Source of the DNA: Corynebacterium uterequi | GTDB lineage: Bacteria > Actinomycetota > Actinomycetes > Mycobacteriales > Mycobacteriaceae | DNA: 64,000 nt | NCBI RefSeq assembly: GCF_001021065.1 | Contig: NZ_CP011546.1 | Location: 248,001 to 312,000, forward strand | Direction: 5' to 3' | Shown here: positions 35,858 to 45,566 of the stretch, piece after piece | How positions within the stretch are numbered: position 1 is the first letter of the stretch | Layout of the letters: every line of letters begins with the position of its first letter | Notes under the pieces: model-generated | Seen by the model: the letters and a program-made list of their open reading frames with translations, nothing else | Told to the model about the DNA's origin: nothing | Databases searched by the model: none | Position numbers and translations under genes: made by a program

Positions 35858-37039
35858 ATGCTCAAGGACGTATTACGGGTCGCTTTCGCCTTCGTGGGGA
35901 TCATCGTCGGCGCCGGCTTCGCCTCTGGCCAGGAGGTCATGCAATACTATGTCGGCTTCGGCGCGCCGGGACTGTTGGCCGTCGCGCTCTCGGCGGTGGT
36001 CATGAGCGTCATCGCCATGATTATCCTGCAGCTCGGCTCCTACTTCCGCGCCGCCGAGCACGGCGAGGTCTTCGACCACGTCAGTCACCCGGTGTTCTCC
36101 CGGGCGCTGGACATCGGCGTCATCATCACCTTGTTCGCCACCGGCTTCGTCATGTTCGCCGGCGCCGGGTCGAACCTCAACCAGCAGTGGGGGCTGCCCA
36201 CGTGGGTGGGGGCGGTGGCCATGGTGGTCCTCGTGCTGTTGGCCGGCCTCGTCGACGTCACCGCCGTGACCACCATCATCGGCGCCATCACCCCGTTCAT
36301 TATCGGCTTCATCATCCTGGCGTCGCTGTACGTCATCGCCTTCGTCGACCACGCGCCCTTCGCGGAGCTCGACGCCTCCGCCCGGGCGATCGGTTCCAGC
36401 TTGCCGCACCCTGGGGTTGCGGCCGTGAATTATGTGGGCTTCAACCTCATGGTGGCGGTATCGATGGCGATCGTCATCGGCGGCACGATGTTCAACCCCC
36501 GCGTGGCCGGGCGAGGCGGGTTCCTCGGCGGACTCATCTTCTCTGTGTTGCTGGGGATCAGTGCGGTGACGCTCTTTCTCGCCATCGACACCGTCGGTGG
36601 CGACGCGCTGCCCATGCTCACCCTCATCGATACGATCCACCCCCTGCTGGGCCAGATCATGGCGGTGGTGATCTTCGGCATGATCTTCAACACGGCCCTG
36701 GGCATGTTCTACGCGCTGGCCAAGCGGCTGTCTGCCCGCCGGCCGGCGGCGTTCTACCGTTACTACGCGGCCACGGTCGTCGTCGGGTTTGTCTTGTCCT
36801 TCGCCGGTTTCCAGAAGCTCGTCGGCTTCGTCTACCCGATCCTGGGCTACATGGGCCTGCTGCTCATCGCGGTGATGATCGTCGCCTGGGTGCGCCGCTA
36901 CCGCAAGATCGCCGCCGAGGCGGACCGACGCCTGCGGCTCGTCGACCTGTGGCGAGCTGGGCGCAGCGACGAGTTCCAGGCGGAATCCAACGCGTCGAAC
37001 CTCGACGACCGCCAGATCCGCGACGCCGTCGACCACTAA
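35858..37039 (+). CDS. YkvI-like membrane protein (APC superfamily)
   Basis: A 393-aa polytopic protein with ten or more hydrophobic helices. The N-terminal VGIIVGAGFASGQEVMQYYVG is the hallmark of the YkvI family, distant relatives of amino acid-polyamine-organocation transporters. The C-terminal 45 residues are hydrophilic and probably cytoplasmic. The substrate is unknown. It is divergent from menE and convergent with menB, and its stop is 7 bp from the menB stop. Confidence 0.83.
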   Translation: MLKDVLRVAFAFVGIIVGAGFASGQEVMQYYVGFGAPGLLAVALSAVVMSVIAMIILQLGSYFRAAEHGEVFDHVSHPVFSRALDIGVIITLFATGFVMFAGAGSNLNQQWGLPTWVGAVAMVVLVLLAGLVDVTAVTTIIGAITPFIIGFIILASLYVIAFVDHAPFAELDASARAIGSSLPHPGVAAVNYVGFNLMVAVSMAIVIGGTMFNPRVAGRGGFLGGLIFSVLLGISAVTLFLAIDTVGGDALPMLTLIDTIHPLLGQIMAVVIFGMIFNTALGMFYALAKRLSARRPAAFYRYYAATVVVGFVLSFAGFQKLVGFVYPILGYMGLLLIAVMIVAWVRRYRKIAAEADRRLRLVDLWRAGRSDEFQAESNASNLDDRQIRDAVDH

Positions 37040-37046
37040 CGCGGCC

Positions 37047-38003
37047 CTAGTAGTAGAAGGGGAACTCCTCCCACTGCGGCGCCCGCTTGCCGAGGAAGGC
37101 CTCCTTGCCCTCGACGGCTTCGTCCGTCATGTATGCCAGGCGGGTCGCCTCCCCGGCGAAGACCTGCTGGCCCATGAGGCCGTCGTCAGTGAGATTGAAC
37201 GCGAACTTGAGCATGCGCTGCGCGGTGGGGGACTTGCCGTTGATCTCACGGGCGACGGCGATGGCCTCCGCCTCCAATTCCCCGTGGTCGGCGACGATAT
37301 TCACCGCGCCCATCCGGTGCATATCCTCCGCCGTGTACGTCCGACCGAGGAAGAAGATCTCCCGGGCGAATTTCTGGCCCACCATCTTCGCCAGGTAGGC
37401 GGAACCGTAGCCGGCGTCGAAGGACCCGACGTCGGCGTCGGTCTGCTTGAACCGGGCCTCCTGACGAGAAGCGATGGTGAGATCACACACCACGTGCAGC
37501 GAATGCCCGCCCCCGGCCGCCCACCCGTTGACTACGGCGATAACCACCTTGGGCATGGTGCGGATGAGCCGTTGTACTTCCAGGATGTGCAGCCGGCCGC
37601 CTTCCACCTTGGCGCGGGCGGCGTCGACGCCGGTGGCGTCCGCGGTAGCGTCGTCGTGGGCGTGCTCGGTGGCGTACTGGTACCCGGAACGGCCGCGGAT
37701 GCGCTGGTCACCGCCGGAGGAAAACGCCCACCCGCCGTCCTTCGTGCTGGGGCCGTTGCCGGTGATGAGCACCACGCCGACCGTGGGGTCACGACGTGCG
37801 TGGTCGAGGGCGGCGTACAACTCGTCGACGGTGTGGGGGCGAAACGCGTTACGCACCTCGGGGCGATCGAAAGCGACGCGGACGATGCCGTCTGCGTGAG
37901 AAGTACCCACGTGGCGGTGATAGGTGACGTCGGTGAAGTCCTCGAAGCCCTCCACGAGGCGCCACTGGGTGGGGTCGAAAGGTTGCTCGGTGCTGTAGGC
38001 CAT
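37047..38003 (-). CDS. menB: 1,4-dihydroxy-2-naphthoyl-CoA synthase
   Basis: A crotonase-fold enzyme of 318 aa closing the second ring of naphthoate. Landmarks: FDRPEVRNAFRPHTVDEL, the oxyanion-hole segment FSSGGDQRIRG, VIAVVNGWAAGGGHSLHVVCDL, the Asp in GSFDAGYGSAYLAKMVGQKFA, and the C-terminal APQWEEFPFYY. A short insertion after GYQYATEHAHDD is typical of actinobacterial MenB. ATG 38003 (MAYSTEQPFDP) was chosen since the frame upstream has no coding character and a -10 lies 8 nt before. Confidence 0.94.
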   Translation of the reverse strand: MAYSTEQPFDPTQWRLVEGFEDFTDVTYHRHVGTSHADGIVRVAFDRPEVRNAFRPHTVDELYAALDHARRDPTVGVVLITGNGPSTKDGGWAFSSGGDQRIRGRSGYQYATEHAHDDATADATGVDAARAKVEGGRLHILEVQRLIRTMPKVVIAVVNGWAAGGGHSLHVVCDLTIASRQEARFKQTDADVGSFDAGYGSAYLAKMVGQKFAREIFFLGRTYTAEDMHRMGAVNIVADHGELEAEAIAVAREINGKSPTAQRMLKFAFNLTDDGLMGQQVFAGEATRLAYMTDEAVEGKEAFLGKRAPQWEEFPFYY

Positions 38004-38011
38004 AGTGTGAG

Positions 38012-38017
38012 AGTCTA
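38012..38017 (-). promoter_or_regulatory. -10 box of menB
   Basis: TAGACT on the minus strand, 8 nt upstream of ATG 38003. Confidence 0.5.
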
Positions 38018-38071
38018 CGGCCGACTCCCGCGGCGGGGCTAGATCCCGCCGTGTGACCAACCCGACGGAAA

Positions 38072-38104
38072 AAGGCACGGCCTGGTTGAGCTTGGCCGTG
38101 CCTT
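38072..38104 (-). terminator. Terminator upstream of menB
   Basis: AAGGCACGGCC (38072-38082) pairs with GGCCGTGCCTT (38094-38104) and is followed on the minus strand by a T-run. It ends transcription of the small membrane-protein cassette before the menB promoter. Confidence 0.85.
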
Positions 38105-38182
38105 CCGGGTAGTGGGGAGCCTCTACAGAGGCAGCGGTGATCTGACCGCTGTTCCTCTGGGGGCCAAGGCTGAAATGGCCTC

Positions 38183-38380
38183 CTAAACTGTGCTGGCGCG
38201 TGCCTGCTGTTTCTCCTGTTGGATTCGGGCGAAGGCCGCGACAGATGTCATCAGGGTGAGCATGGTGAAGATATGGAAGGAATTCGACTGGAACGCTGGC
38301 CGTAATCCGCCTTCGAGATACCAGTTTAAGAATATGCAGAGAATCCACGAAGTCCACGCGAGGATAAGTGCTTTCTTCAT
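38183..38380 (-). CDS. 65-aa membrane protein, copy 1 of a duplicated cassette
   Basis: A small protein beginning MKKALILAWTSWILCIFLNW with two hydrophobic helices (residues ~3-20 and ~36-52) and a basic Gln-rich tail. A paralogue of exactly the same length lies at 47567-47764 (MEKPLILAWSGWALCLLTAL). GGAAG precedes the ATG. A short ORF ends 13 bp upstream, as at the other locus. No family is recognised. The conserved xLILAWxxWxLC start suggests a defined function, perhaps membrane sensing or toxicity; this is open. Confidence 0.7.
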   Translation of the reverse strand: MKKALILAWTSWILCIFLNWYLEGGLRPAFQSNSFHIFTMLTLMTSVAAFARIQQEKQQARASTV

Positions 38381-38393
38381 TGTATCTTCCTTT

Positions 38394-38516
38394 TTAGTAG
38401 TTGTTGGCAATGTCGATGTTTGTGCGGCGGGCTCGAAAAATGCTGACCCCGGTTGTCGCGTCTGCATCTGGGGGCCGTATTCTCCGTCCCGGCGCCCGTC
38501 CGTAGAGGCTGAGCAT
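38394..38516 (-). CDS. 40-codon ORF preceding the 65-aa membrane protein (locus 1)
   Basis: ATG 38516 begins MLSLYGRAPGRRIRPPDADA and the ORF ends TNIDIANNY just 13 bp before the membrane-protein start. The end resembles that of the ORF at the second locus (GTLIGVADNC), and both contain GVS a little earlier. No RBS is clear, so it may be a leader peptide or a decayed gene. Confidence 0.3.
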   Translation of the reverse strand: MLSLYGRAPGRRIRPPDADATTGVSIFRARRTNIDIANNY

Positions 38517-38585
38517 CTGCCGCTAGGGGTCATGGAAACGGCCTCGCTCGGAGGGGCATCGGTTTTTACCGGCACGGGAATGCTC

Positions 38586-38765
38586 TCACCGTTGGTTCAT
38601 TGGGGGTTCAGCGAGGGGCGTGCCGCTCGTCAGCATCACGGCATCCCTGGCCGCGATCTCGATTGAGCGTTTGACCAATTCTGCGCCCTCCTTACCGTCG
38701 GGACCCTTTACTGACGTCTTCAGCCTAAGAGCCGTCGTGAGGAGGGGGCAAGGGTATCGGCTCAT
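38586..38765 (-). CDS. Possible 59-aa small protein
   Basis: The minus-strand ORF begins MSRYPCPLLTTALRLKTSVK and contains GPDGKEGAELVKRSIEIAAR, a sequence with good protein-like character (alternating charged and hydrophobic residues). The DNA encoding LRLKTSVK is close to the LRLKLSAK-encoding DNA upstream of the paralogous cassette at 47.9 kb. There is no clear RBS. Function unknown. Confidence 0.45.
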   Translation of the reverse strand: MSRYPCPLLTTALRLKTSVKGPDGKEGAELVKRSIEIAARDAVMLTSGTPLAEPPMNQR

Positions 38766-39760
38766 GTTGACCCGATCGGTTCATGTTTGGTTCTATATGG
38801 GGTGAATTTTAAAAAACCCTTGACATTGCCATGGTTGATATGCAACGCGGATTATCTGCACCGTTACGGTCCTGGGTATACGACCCGGCTGCCGGCTCGA
38901 CGGTGGGGAGGGTCGGGCGCGAGTCGGTCGTAGGTCTCTAGTCATCAGGCCGGCGCCCCCGAGGCTGAAGTGCCGGGACACGGCGCGTAGCGGCCTCGAC
39001 GTGGGCACCTTGTGTGGCGCCGTCTGCGTGAGGTGTCCAGCTCCGACGGTACGGAAACCGGTGGCGTTGCCCTTATCTCCCTGGATGCTGGCGGTGATGC
39101 GACTGCCTCGTCGGAGTGGACGGGATTGATGTCCGCGCCGGCAATGGTTCTGTTCGGTCTGCCACGGTATGGGGGTTGCGCACGGGCGCGTTGCAGTGAA
39201 GCTGGTAGATATACTGGCCGCCGGCTGGTGATGATCTGCTGGCTCCGATGTCGATACGCCAGCCCCACGAAGCGTCAGGGGCGGCAGTTTCCGAGGGGGC
39301 CTGCTCTCCCAAGCGGACGTCTTCCGGTGGACACGCACGCCGCTGTCGTCGATAGTTGTAGGCGTCAGTGAAGAGAGCCGATGCTGGCTCGTTAGCTCCG
39401 TTGGAAAGGCAGAGCTGCAGCCGTGGCCAGTCGATGCGCGCTGAGTCGTCACCTGTGGCCGCGCTAGCGACCATCGTCCCCGGAACATTCACCCCCAAAA
39501 TAGTGGTTAGTAATACCTTTTGGGTACAAACATGCTCTCGTGTCAACATTAACGCCAGGTTAACGTTTTGGCTAGACAGGGGCGGTCGGATGCGGTTTGG
39601 GGGTCAAATATAGATAAGTGTCCGGCTATGTATGGGCGGGCGTGTGCCGGTACTGTTTGAGAGATTTTGAGCAGATGAAAACCGACGAATATATTTTCTC
39701 CATCCTGAGAGCCGTTCTCAGCTCTGAGGCAGCCAATCAACAACCTAGAAGGGGATGGTA
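38766..39760. other. ~1-kb region without a supportable gene
   Basis: TTGACA near 38820 could be a -35. A minus-strand ORF at 39073-39549 starts with a signal-like stretch (VLLTTILGVNVPGTMVASAA) and then IDWPRLQLCLSNGANEPASA, which looks protein-like; downstream another frame (ITASIQGDKGNATGFRTV) looks better. This may be a frameshifted relic of a secreted-protein gene. Before the subtilase, CTGAGAGC...GCTCTGAGG near 39710-39732 forms a hairpin. Confidence 0.3.
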
Positions 39761-41548
39761 GTGACGACTTCATACCTATCGAACACACGCAGGGGGCTGG
39801 GTGCCGCGCTCCTCGCCACAGCGCTGGCAGCCGGACTCCTGCCCGCGGTTAGCCCGGTGGCCAGCGCACAAGACGCAGCACCAGCAGCGCGACCGGCCCT
39901 CAACAGCGCGGTGGACTACACCAAAGATGCCGACCAGTTCCTGGTGACCTTCAACGAGATGGCCACCGTCGATGAAGAGCACAGGATGGGCGTCATCGAT
40001 GCCATCGTCAAGGAATTTAGCTCCGACGCCTCCTACGTCAGGAAGATGTACGACGGCACCTACGTGGTCGAACTCAACCCGCCGGTACCAGCCAAGCGAG
40101 TTCCCGCTCTCAAGGGGGCCCTCGAAGCGAAGGCCGAGATTCACGAGGCGGAAATTGACTCCGTCCAGCAGATATTTGCCATGCCTAATGACCCCAGTTA
40201 TCCCAACCAGTGGGCGCTTAACCACGAGCATGGCTCCCACGTGGAGCGGGCCTGGGAGCAAGATACCAGCGGCGACGGTACCATCATCGCCGTCGTGGAT
40301 ACCGGCATCACCCCTCACCCGGAACTCGACCACAAGATTCTGCCCGGGTATGACATGATCACCAGCGGCTTCCAGTCCCGCGACAACGACGGCGGCCGCG
40401 ACGCGAACCCCAACGACGAAGGCGACTGGACCCGCGCCTTCCAATGCGCGGCGAATGACCGCCACGACCGGCCGTCGTCCTGGCACGGCACCCACGTCGC
40501 GGGCATCGCCGCGGCAGCGACCAACAACGGCCAAGGCGTGGCCGGCGTGGCCTCCGACGCGCAAATCCTTCCGATCCGCGCACTCGGCGCCTGCGGCGGC
40601 CGCCTCTCGGACATCGCGGACGCCATCGCCTGGGCTGCGGGCGCACAGATCGACGGCGCCCCCGTCAACCAAAACGTCGCCGACGTCATCAACCTCTCGC
40701 TGGGCGGAGACTCCTTCCGCTGCGCCGAGGGCTACCAAAACGCCATCGACTTCGCGAACAGCCAGGGCGCGACCGTGGTCGTGGCCGCCGGTAACGAAAA
40801 CCAGGACACGAGGAACGTCCAGCCGGCTAACTGCAACGGCGTCATCGTCGTTGGCGCGACAGGCCCCGAAGGGCACCGCTCGAATTACTCGAACTACGGC
40901 CGCGAAGTGGACATCGCCGCACCGGGTGGAAACACGTACCCGCAAGGACGAGGCACGCTGCGACCCAACCGGGAAGCGGGCATCCTGTCCACGGTCAACA
41001 CCGGCCGGGCTCAGCAGGCCGCTCCGGGGTACGCCTACATGGACGGAACGTCGATGGCCACGCCGCTCGTAGCGGGCATCGTGGCGCTTCTCAAGAGCGC
41101 GCAGCCGGGCATCACCAACGACCAGATCCTGCGGGCGCTCCAGCGCACTGCCGACGATTTCACCCGGGAACCGAACGATGAGTGGGGTAACTCGTCGCGC
41201 AAGACCCAGCTGCTAGGTGCGGGTGTTGCCAACGCGGAGGCCGCCGTCGCCATGGTGCGCGGTGTGGAGCTTGCGCCGGCACCGGAACCAGAGCCCGCTC
41301 CGGAGCCTGAACCGGAGCCCGCTCCGGAGCCTGAACCGGAACCCGAGCCTGAGCCCGAACCCGCACCGGAACCTGCACCCGCACCTGAACCCGCTCCCGA
41401 GCCTGCACCGGCTCCTGAGCCGGAGCCTGCTCCCGAACCCAAGCCGGAGCCGGAGAAGCGGAAGAGCTACGGACCGATCCTGGACTACCTGCTCGAACAC
41501 GGTGGGCTCCGCAAGGACGCGCGACAGCTCATGATCGTGCGCCGCTAG
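39761..41548 (+). CDS. Secreted subtilisin-like serine protease (S8) with Glu-Pro repeat tail
   Basis: A 595-aa protein. The signal peptide ends near PVASA|QD, and an inhibitor-I9-like propeptide covers roughly residues 50-125 ([10 protein letters not shown] ... IDSVQQIFA). The peptidase domain shows the full triad: Asp in [17 protein letters not shown], His in [14 protein letters not shown], Ser in [14 protein letters not shown], plus oxyanion Asn in [10 protein letters not shown] run of EPEPAP-type repeats (about 60 residues) separates the domain from a short C-terminus ([13 protein letters not shown]). No LPXTG is present; the tail may span the wall. GTG 39761 fits the AGAAGGGG RBS better than ATG 39755. 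Confidence 0.9.
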   Translation: MTTSYLSNTRRGLGAALLATALAAGLLPAVSPVASAQDAAPAARPALNSAVDYTKDADQFLVTFNEMATVDEEHRMGVIDAIVKEFSSDASYVRKMYDGTYVVELNPPVPAKRVPALKGALEAKAEIHEAEIDSVQQIFAMPNDPSYPNQWALNHEHGSHVERAWEQDTSGDGTIIAVVDTGITPHPELDHKILPGYDMITSGFQSRDNDGGRDANPNDEGDWTRAFQCAANDRHDRPSSWHGTHVAGIAAAATNNGQGVAGVASDAQILPIRALGACGGRLSDIADAIAWAAGAQIDGAPVNQNVADVINLSLGGDSFRCAEGYQNAIDFANSQGATVVVAAGNENQDTRNVQPANCNGVIVVGATGPEGHRSNYSNYGREVDIAAPGGNTYPQGRGTLRPNREAGILSTVNTGRAQQAAPGYAYMDGTSMATPLVAGIVALLKSAQPGITNDQILRALQRTADDFTREPNDEWGNSSRKTQLLGAGVANAEAAVAMVRGVELAPAPEPEPAPEPEPEPAPEPEPEPEPEPEPAPEPAPAPEPAPEPAPAPEPEPAPEPKPEPEKRKSYGPILDYLLEHGGLRKDARQLMIVRR

Positions 41549-41594
41549 GCGATCTACGCTGAGTGGGGTGGTAGTTGGTCCGAAACTTTAACAA

Positions 41595-41617
41595 TGAGGC
41601 CCTAATTTGGGCCCTCA
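41595..41617 (+). terminator. Probable terminator after the subtilase
   Basis: TGAGGCCC / GGGCCCTCA around an AATTT loop, followed by CTTTC. The pairing has one bulge and the U-tract is short. Confidence 0.5.
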
Positions 41618-41691
41618 CTTTCACAGTGTGGAAACACACACCTCCCCACCAGCGCTGGGGCGGCAACCAGCCCCAGGCAGCCCTCTCCGCC

Positions 41692-41697
41692 TACCCT
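41692..41697 (+). promoter_or_regulatory. -10 box of menC
   Basis: TACCCT lies 7 nt before GTG 41705, suggesting a leaderless start. Confidence 0.5.
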
Positions 41698-41704
41698 GGG
41701 CGCG

Positions 41705-42718
41705 GTGAAGCCAACTATTGACGATGTCCTTGACCGCGCCCACGTCGTGAGCCTTCCTATGCGCACGCGCTTCCGGGGAATCACGCGGCGGGAGGCCATG
41801 CTTATCGACGGCCCTGCCGGGTGGGGTGAGTTCTCACCGTTCGTGGAATATCGCCCGCCCGAGGCCGTGCGGTGGCTGCACTCCGGGTTGGAGGCCGCGT
41901 ACGTCGGCCTGCCTGCGCCAGTGCGCAGCACCGTGGAAATCAACGGAACGGTGCCCGCCGTTGCGCCTTCCGAGGTGGCCGAGGTGCTGGACCGCTTCCC
42001 TGGAGTGCGCACCTTCAAGGTCAAGGTCGCCGAGCCGGGTCAGAGCCTGAGCGACGACGTAGCGCGGGTAGCGGCGGTGCGGTCCCTGCGCCCCGACGCT
42101 CACATCCGGCTAGACGCCAACATGAACTACACCGTGGAGCAGGCCGTCGAGGTAGCCAAGGCGTGCGGCGACATTGAGTACTTGGAGCAGCCGGTGCCTA
42201 CGGTGTCGGAGTTAGTCGAGCTGCGGCGTCGCCTGCGCGAAGAAAACATTTCGACCATGGTCGCTGCGGATGAGTCCATCCGCAAGGCCGACGACCCGCT
42301 CGTGGTGGCCAGGAGGCAGGCGGCGGATGTCGCCGTCGTGAAGGTTGCGCCCTTGGGAGGAGCGCGCCGGCTTCTCTCGCTGGCTGAACAGCTGCATGGC
42401 TACGGCATGTCGGTGACCGTGTCCTCGGAGTTGGGTACGGCGGTCGGCATTAATGCTGGTATCGCCGCGGTGGCGGCGCTGCCGTCGCATTACCGCATCA
42501 ACGCCGCCGGGCTGGGGACACAGCGGCTGTTTGTCGAGGACGTCGCCGCCCCACGTCCGCTCGTCGACGGCGCCTATTCGGTCGCGGTGAGCGAGCCGGA
42601 GCCGGCTCGGCTCGCTTCGCTGCGGGCAGATCCGCAGCGGCGGCAATGGTGGATCGACCGTCTGCGCGCCTGTTGGGAGTTGCTCGACGGATTCCCGCGG
42701 GCGGAGCCGCGGGGCTAA
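41705..42718 (+). CDS. menC: o-Succinylbenzoate synthase
   Basis: An enolase-superfamily enzyme of 337 aa that dehydrates SHCHC to OSB. The catalytic lysine pair is in TFKVKVAE; metal ligands are in HIRLDANMNY (Asp), DIEYLEQPV (Glu) and VAADESIRK (Asp); the second catalytic Lys is in VAVVKVAPLGG. N-terminal capping segment: RTRFRGITRREAMLIDGPAG. The actinobacterial length is normal. Transcribed alone or with the following gene. Confidence 0.93.
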   Translation: MKPTIDDVLDRAHVVSLPMRTRFRGITRREAMLIDGPAGWGEFSPFVEYRPPEAVRWLHSGLEAAYVGLPAPVRSTVEINGTVPAVAPSEVAEVLDRFPGVRTFKVKVAEPGQSLSDDVARVAAVRSLRPDAHIRLDANMNYTVEQAVEVAKACGDIEYLEQPVPTVSELVELRRRLREENISTMVAADESIRKADDPLVVARRQAADVAVVKVAPLGGARRLLSLAEQLHGYGMSVTVSSELGTAVGINAGIAAVAALPSHYRINAAGLGTQRLFVEDVAAPRPLVDGAYSVAVSEPEPARLASLRADPQRRQWWIDRLRACWELLDGFPRAEPRG

Positions 42719-42731
42719 GCCCGCGAAGCAC

Positions 42732-42737
42732 TAGGGT
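42732..42737 (+). promoter_or_regulatory. -10 box of the Tyr/Gln-repeat membrane protein gene
   Basis: TAGGGT lies 8 nt before ATG 42746. Confidence 0.45.
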
Positions 42738-42745
42738 GTGAAGGC

Positions 42746-43318
42746 ATGAGTAATCGTTACAACGGTGAAGACGAAACCCAGTTCATAGGCCGCGTCCCCG
42801 ATCCTCAGCCGCAACAGCCTGCTGCCCGGACGCAGCAGTACTTCCCGGAGGAGAATGCGACGCAGACCTACGGCTACCAGCAGTCCGCCTACGAGCAGCC
42901 GGCCTACCAGCCGCAGTACCAGCAGCCGGCTTATGAGCAGCCCGCTTACCAGCCGCAGTACCAGCCGGGCGCCTATTCCAGCGGTGACGACGAGCCCTCG
43001 CGTGGTCCTGGCGCGTTGGCGCTGGTGTTGGGCGTGCTGTTGCTCATCATGATTATCGCCGCCGGTGTTTTGTTCCTCATGTGGCGCGGGGCGGCCGCCG
43101 AGGCCAATAAGCCCCCGGAGACCACCACGGTGACGGCGCCGCCGTCGACGGTGACCGTCACGGAGACGCCAACGCGTTCGCTTCCTCTCCCCGGCGCGGA
43201 TGTCATCCCCAGCGAGCTGCCTACCGCGCTGCCCAGCGAGATCCCGGGCGCGTCCGAGGTGGAGGGATTCCTTAATGACCTTTTCGGCGGCAATCAGGAG
43301 CCGACGCCCGCACAGTAA
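42746..43318 (+). CDS. Single-pass membrane protein with Tyr-Gln-Pro repeats
   Basis: A 190-aa protein. Residues ~45-80 are near-perfect repeats of the type [14 protein letters not shown], followed by one membrane helix ([24 protein letters not shown], ~90-113) and a Thr/Pro-rich extracellular segment ([16 protein letters not shown]) ending in [20 protein letters not shown]. Such N-terminal low-complexity regions are common in actinobacterial membrane proteins. Function unknown. It lies between menC and menD. Confidence 0.78.
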   Translation: MSNRYNGEDETQFIGRVPDPQPQQPAARTQQYFPEENATQTYGYQQSAYEQPAYQPQYQQPAYEQPAYQPQYQPGAYSSGDDEPSRGPGALALVLGVLLLIMIIAAGVLFLMWRGAAAEANKPPETTTVTAPPSTVTVTETPTRSLPLPGADVIPSELPTALPSEIPGASEVEGFLNDLFGGNQEPTPAQ

Positions 43319-43321
43319 GCT
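43316..43321 (+). promoter_or_regulatory. -10 box of menD
   Basis: TAAGCT lies 7 nt before ATG 43329 and overlaps the stop codon of the preceding gene. Confidence 0.4.
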
Positions 43322-43328
43322 AGGGCGC

Positions 43329-45008
43329 ATGGTTGAACACGCACCCTCTTCTCAGTCTTCCGCCCGGCTGGCGCGCGCGGTGGCCACCGAGATCGCCCGC
43401 CAGGTCACGGACGTGGTGATCTGCCCGGGGTCGCGTAATTCGCCGTTGTCCATTGCGCTGCTGCGCCAGCCGGGGCTGCGGGTCCATACCCGCGTCGACG
43501 AGCGCTCGGCGGCGTTCCTCGCCCTGGGTATCGCGCGGGTGACCCGTCGGCACGTGGCGGTGGTGACGACGTCGGGTACGGCGGCGTCGAACTGCATTCC
43601 GGCGATGACCGAGGCCGCGCACTCGCACACCCCCCTGCTGTTGGTGACCGCGGACCGTCCTCGTCGCCTCGTGGGGCGCGGTGCGTCGCAGACGATTGAC
43701 CAGGTGGGGCTGTGCGGCCCCGTGGCGCCCACCCTCCACGTGGATTCGACCATGGTCGATACTATTCCGGGGTTGCTTAACGAGTGGTGCGAGGGGCGCT
43801 ACGCGGTTCATCTCAATGTCGCACTCGATAACCCGCTGCTTAGTGAGGAGCTGCTGGCCGAGGATGAGCCCGCGGCCGCTCACAACGAGGGCCCGGCGCG
43901 GGTGGCGCAGGTCGACCACGGCGAGGTAGAGCTCGATCTGAGCAAGGACACGCTGGTCATCGCCGGCGATGAGGCCTGGGAGGTGCCAGGCCTAGAAGAT
44001 GTGCCCACGCTTGCCGAACCCACCGCGCCGGCGCCGTTCCGGCCGGTTCATCCGCTGGCCGCCGGGCTGTTCGCTAAGGGGGAGATCGCCACCGAGGGCT
44101 CCAGCGAGTACGCGGACTACGTTGCCCGGACGAAGCCGGAGCAGATCGTCGTCGTGGGTCATCCCACGTTGCATCGGCCGGTCGCTAAGCTCATGGCTGA
44201 CGAATCGATCACGGTCGTATCGTTGAGTCGAACCGCGCAGGTCACCGACCCGACCGATAATGCCCGCTTCGTTGGCAGCCGCGTCAAGGTGACGGGCGCC
44301 CCGCGCAAGCAGTGGCTCAACCTCTGCGACGCGCTGAGTGCCGTCGCCGCCGAGACGGTCCGGGAGGTGCTAGCCGACTCCACTTTCGGGTTCACCGGGC
44401 TGCACGTCGCCGCCGGCATCGCGGACGGGCTCGGAGTGGGCGACACGGTGGTGCTGGGGGCGTCGAACCCGGTGCGCGACGCCGCCTACGTCGGGCTGCC
44501 CTTCGGCGGTGTCGATACCTACTCGCCGCGCGGCACCGCGGGGATTGATGGGACGGTGTCACAGGCCGTCGGCGTCGCCCTCGCGGTGCAATCCGCCCAC
44601 CCTTGGGAGCTGCGCGCCCCGCGGACCGTGGCGCTCATGGGGGATGTGACCTTCCTGCACGACGTCGGCGGGCTGCTCATACCGCCGGGGCAGCCGCGGC
44701 CGGAGAATCTCACCATCGTGGTGGCCAACGACGACGGCTGTGGCATCTTCGAAACCCTGGAGACGGGGCGCACGGAGTACCGCGAGTACTTCGAGGACGC
44801 CTTCGGCACTCCGCACGGGGTGGACATCGCCGCGTTGTGTGCGGCCTACGGCGTCGAACACCGACGGGTCGAGACCCTGCCGGAGCTGCTCATCGCCCTG
44901 GAGGATGCTGCGGAACGCTCGCAGGGAGTGCTCGTCATCGAGGCGGTCACGACCCGCCGTACCCGGCGAGAACTCACCGACGCCCTGAGTCGCGGGGTGG
45001 GCTTGTGA
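43329..45008 (+). CDS. menD: SEPHCHC synthase (2-succinyl-5-enolpyruvyl-6-hydroxy-3-cyclohexene-1-carboxylate synthase)
   Basis: The ThDP-dependent first dedicated enzyme of the classical menaquinone route, 559 aa. The N-terminal Pyr domain shows [33 protein letters not shown] and [19 protein letters not shown]. The C-terminal PP domain has [16 protein letters not shown] and the ThDP/Mg motif [18 protein letters not shown] 43329 was chosen from the -10 spacing and the [11 protein letters not shown] start. The next gene overlaps it by 4 bp. Confidence 0.94.
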   Translation: MVEHAPSSQSSARLARAVATEIARQVTDVVICPGSRNSPLSIALLRQPGLRVHTRVDERSAAFLALGIARVTRRHVAVVTTSGTAASNCIPAMTEAAHSHTPLLLVTADRPRRLVGRGASQTIDQVGLCGPVAPTLHVDSTMVDTIPGLLNEWCEGRYAVHLNVALDNPLLSEELLAEDEPAAAHNEGPARVAQVDHGEVELDLSKDTLVIAGDEAWEVPGLEDVPTLAEPTAPAPFRPVHPLAAGLFAKGEIATEGSSEYADYVARTKPEQIVVVGHPTLHRPVAKLMADESITVVSLSRTAQVTDPTDNARFVGSRVKVTGAPRKQWLNLCDALSAVAAETVREVLADSTFGFTGLHVAAGIADGLGVGDTVVLGASNPVRDAAYVGLPFGGVDTYSPRGTAGIDGTVSQAVGVALAVQSAHPWELRAPRTVALMGDVTFLHDVGGLLIPPGQPRPENLTIVVANDDGCGIFETLETGRTEYREYFEDAFGTPHGVDIAALCAAYGVEHRRVETLPELLIALEDAAERSQGVLVIEAVTTRRTRRELTDALSRGVGL

Positions 45009-45508
45009 CCGGTGAGGCGGCGTCGCGTCGTCCCAGCCGGGCGACGGTGCGTCGACGGCTGCAGCAGCTCATCCTGGCGCTCACTGCCGCCTCGCTGCTC
45101 GGCTGCGGGGCCATGGTAGGCGGAGCGTTCCTCAACGACCGTGCCATCAATGCCCACCCGGGTAGGTCGATGGCCCATGTCACGGGCAGCACGTGGCTGC
45201 GCACCACCGTCGAATACGAAGACGACCAGGGCGTCTACCACGCGCCGCCGTCGGGGCTGCTGTATCCCACGGGCCTGTCCAAGGGGCAGAACATCTGGGT
45301 GACCTATTCCAAGGACAACCCGGAGCTGGTGAAGGTGGAGGGCCGCGGGTGGCGGCTGAGCATCATTCCAGCGCTGAGCGTGGTGGTCGTGGTACTCATC
45401 GTCGCCGGGCTACTATGGGCGGTTGTTGTGCGCGCCACCCGCCCGGTTAGCCGTACCGACGCCCCGTTAGCCGCCGACGGCAGCGGCGCGGAGGTCACCG
45501 AGGGTTAG
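45005..45508 (+). CDS. DUF3592-like membrane protein
   Basis: A 167-aa protein with GTG overlapping the menD stop (GTGA), hence translational coupling. Two hydrophobic helices ([21 protein letters not shown] and [23 protein letters not shown]) frame an extracytoplasmic loop with [21 protein letters not shown] and [18 protein letters not shown], the DUF3592 pattern. It regularly follows menD in corynebacteria and mycobacteria. Role unknown. Confidence 0.8.
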   Translation: MTGEAASRRPSRATVRRRLQQLILALTAASLLGCGAMVGGAFLNDRAINAHPGRSMAHVTGSTWLRTTVEYEDDQGVYHAPPSGLLYPTGLSKGQNIWVTYSKDNPELVKVEGRGWRLSIIPALSVVVVVLIVAGLLWAVVVRATRPVSRTDAPLAADGSGAEVTEG

Positions 45509-45566
45509 TGCAAATACAACCGAGCCGTAACGCGGCGTTTCCTTCCCGCTGTCAAAGTAGGAGCCT

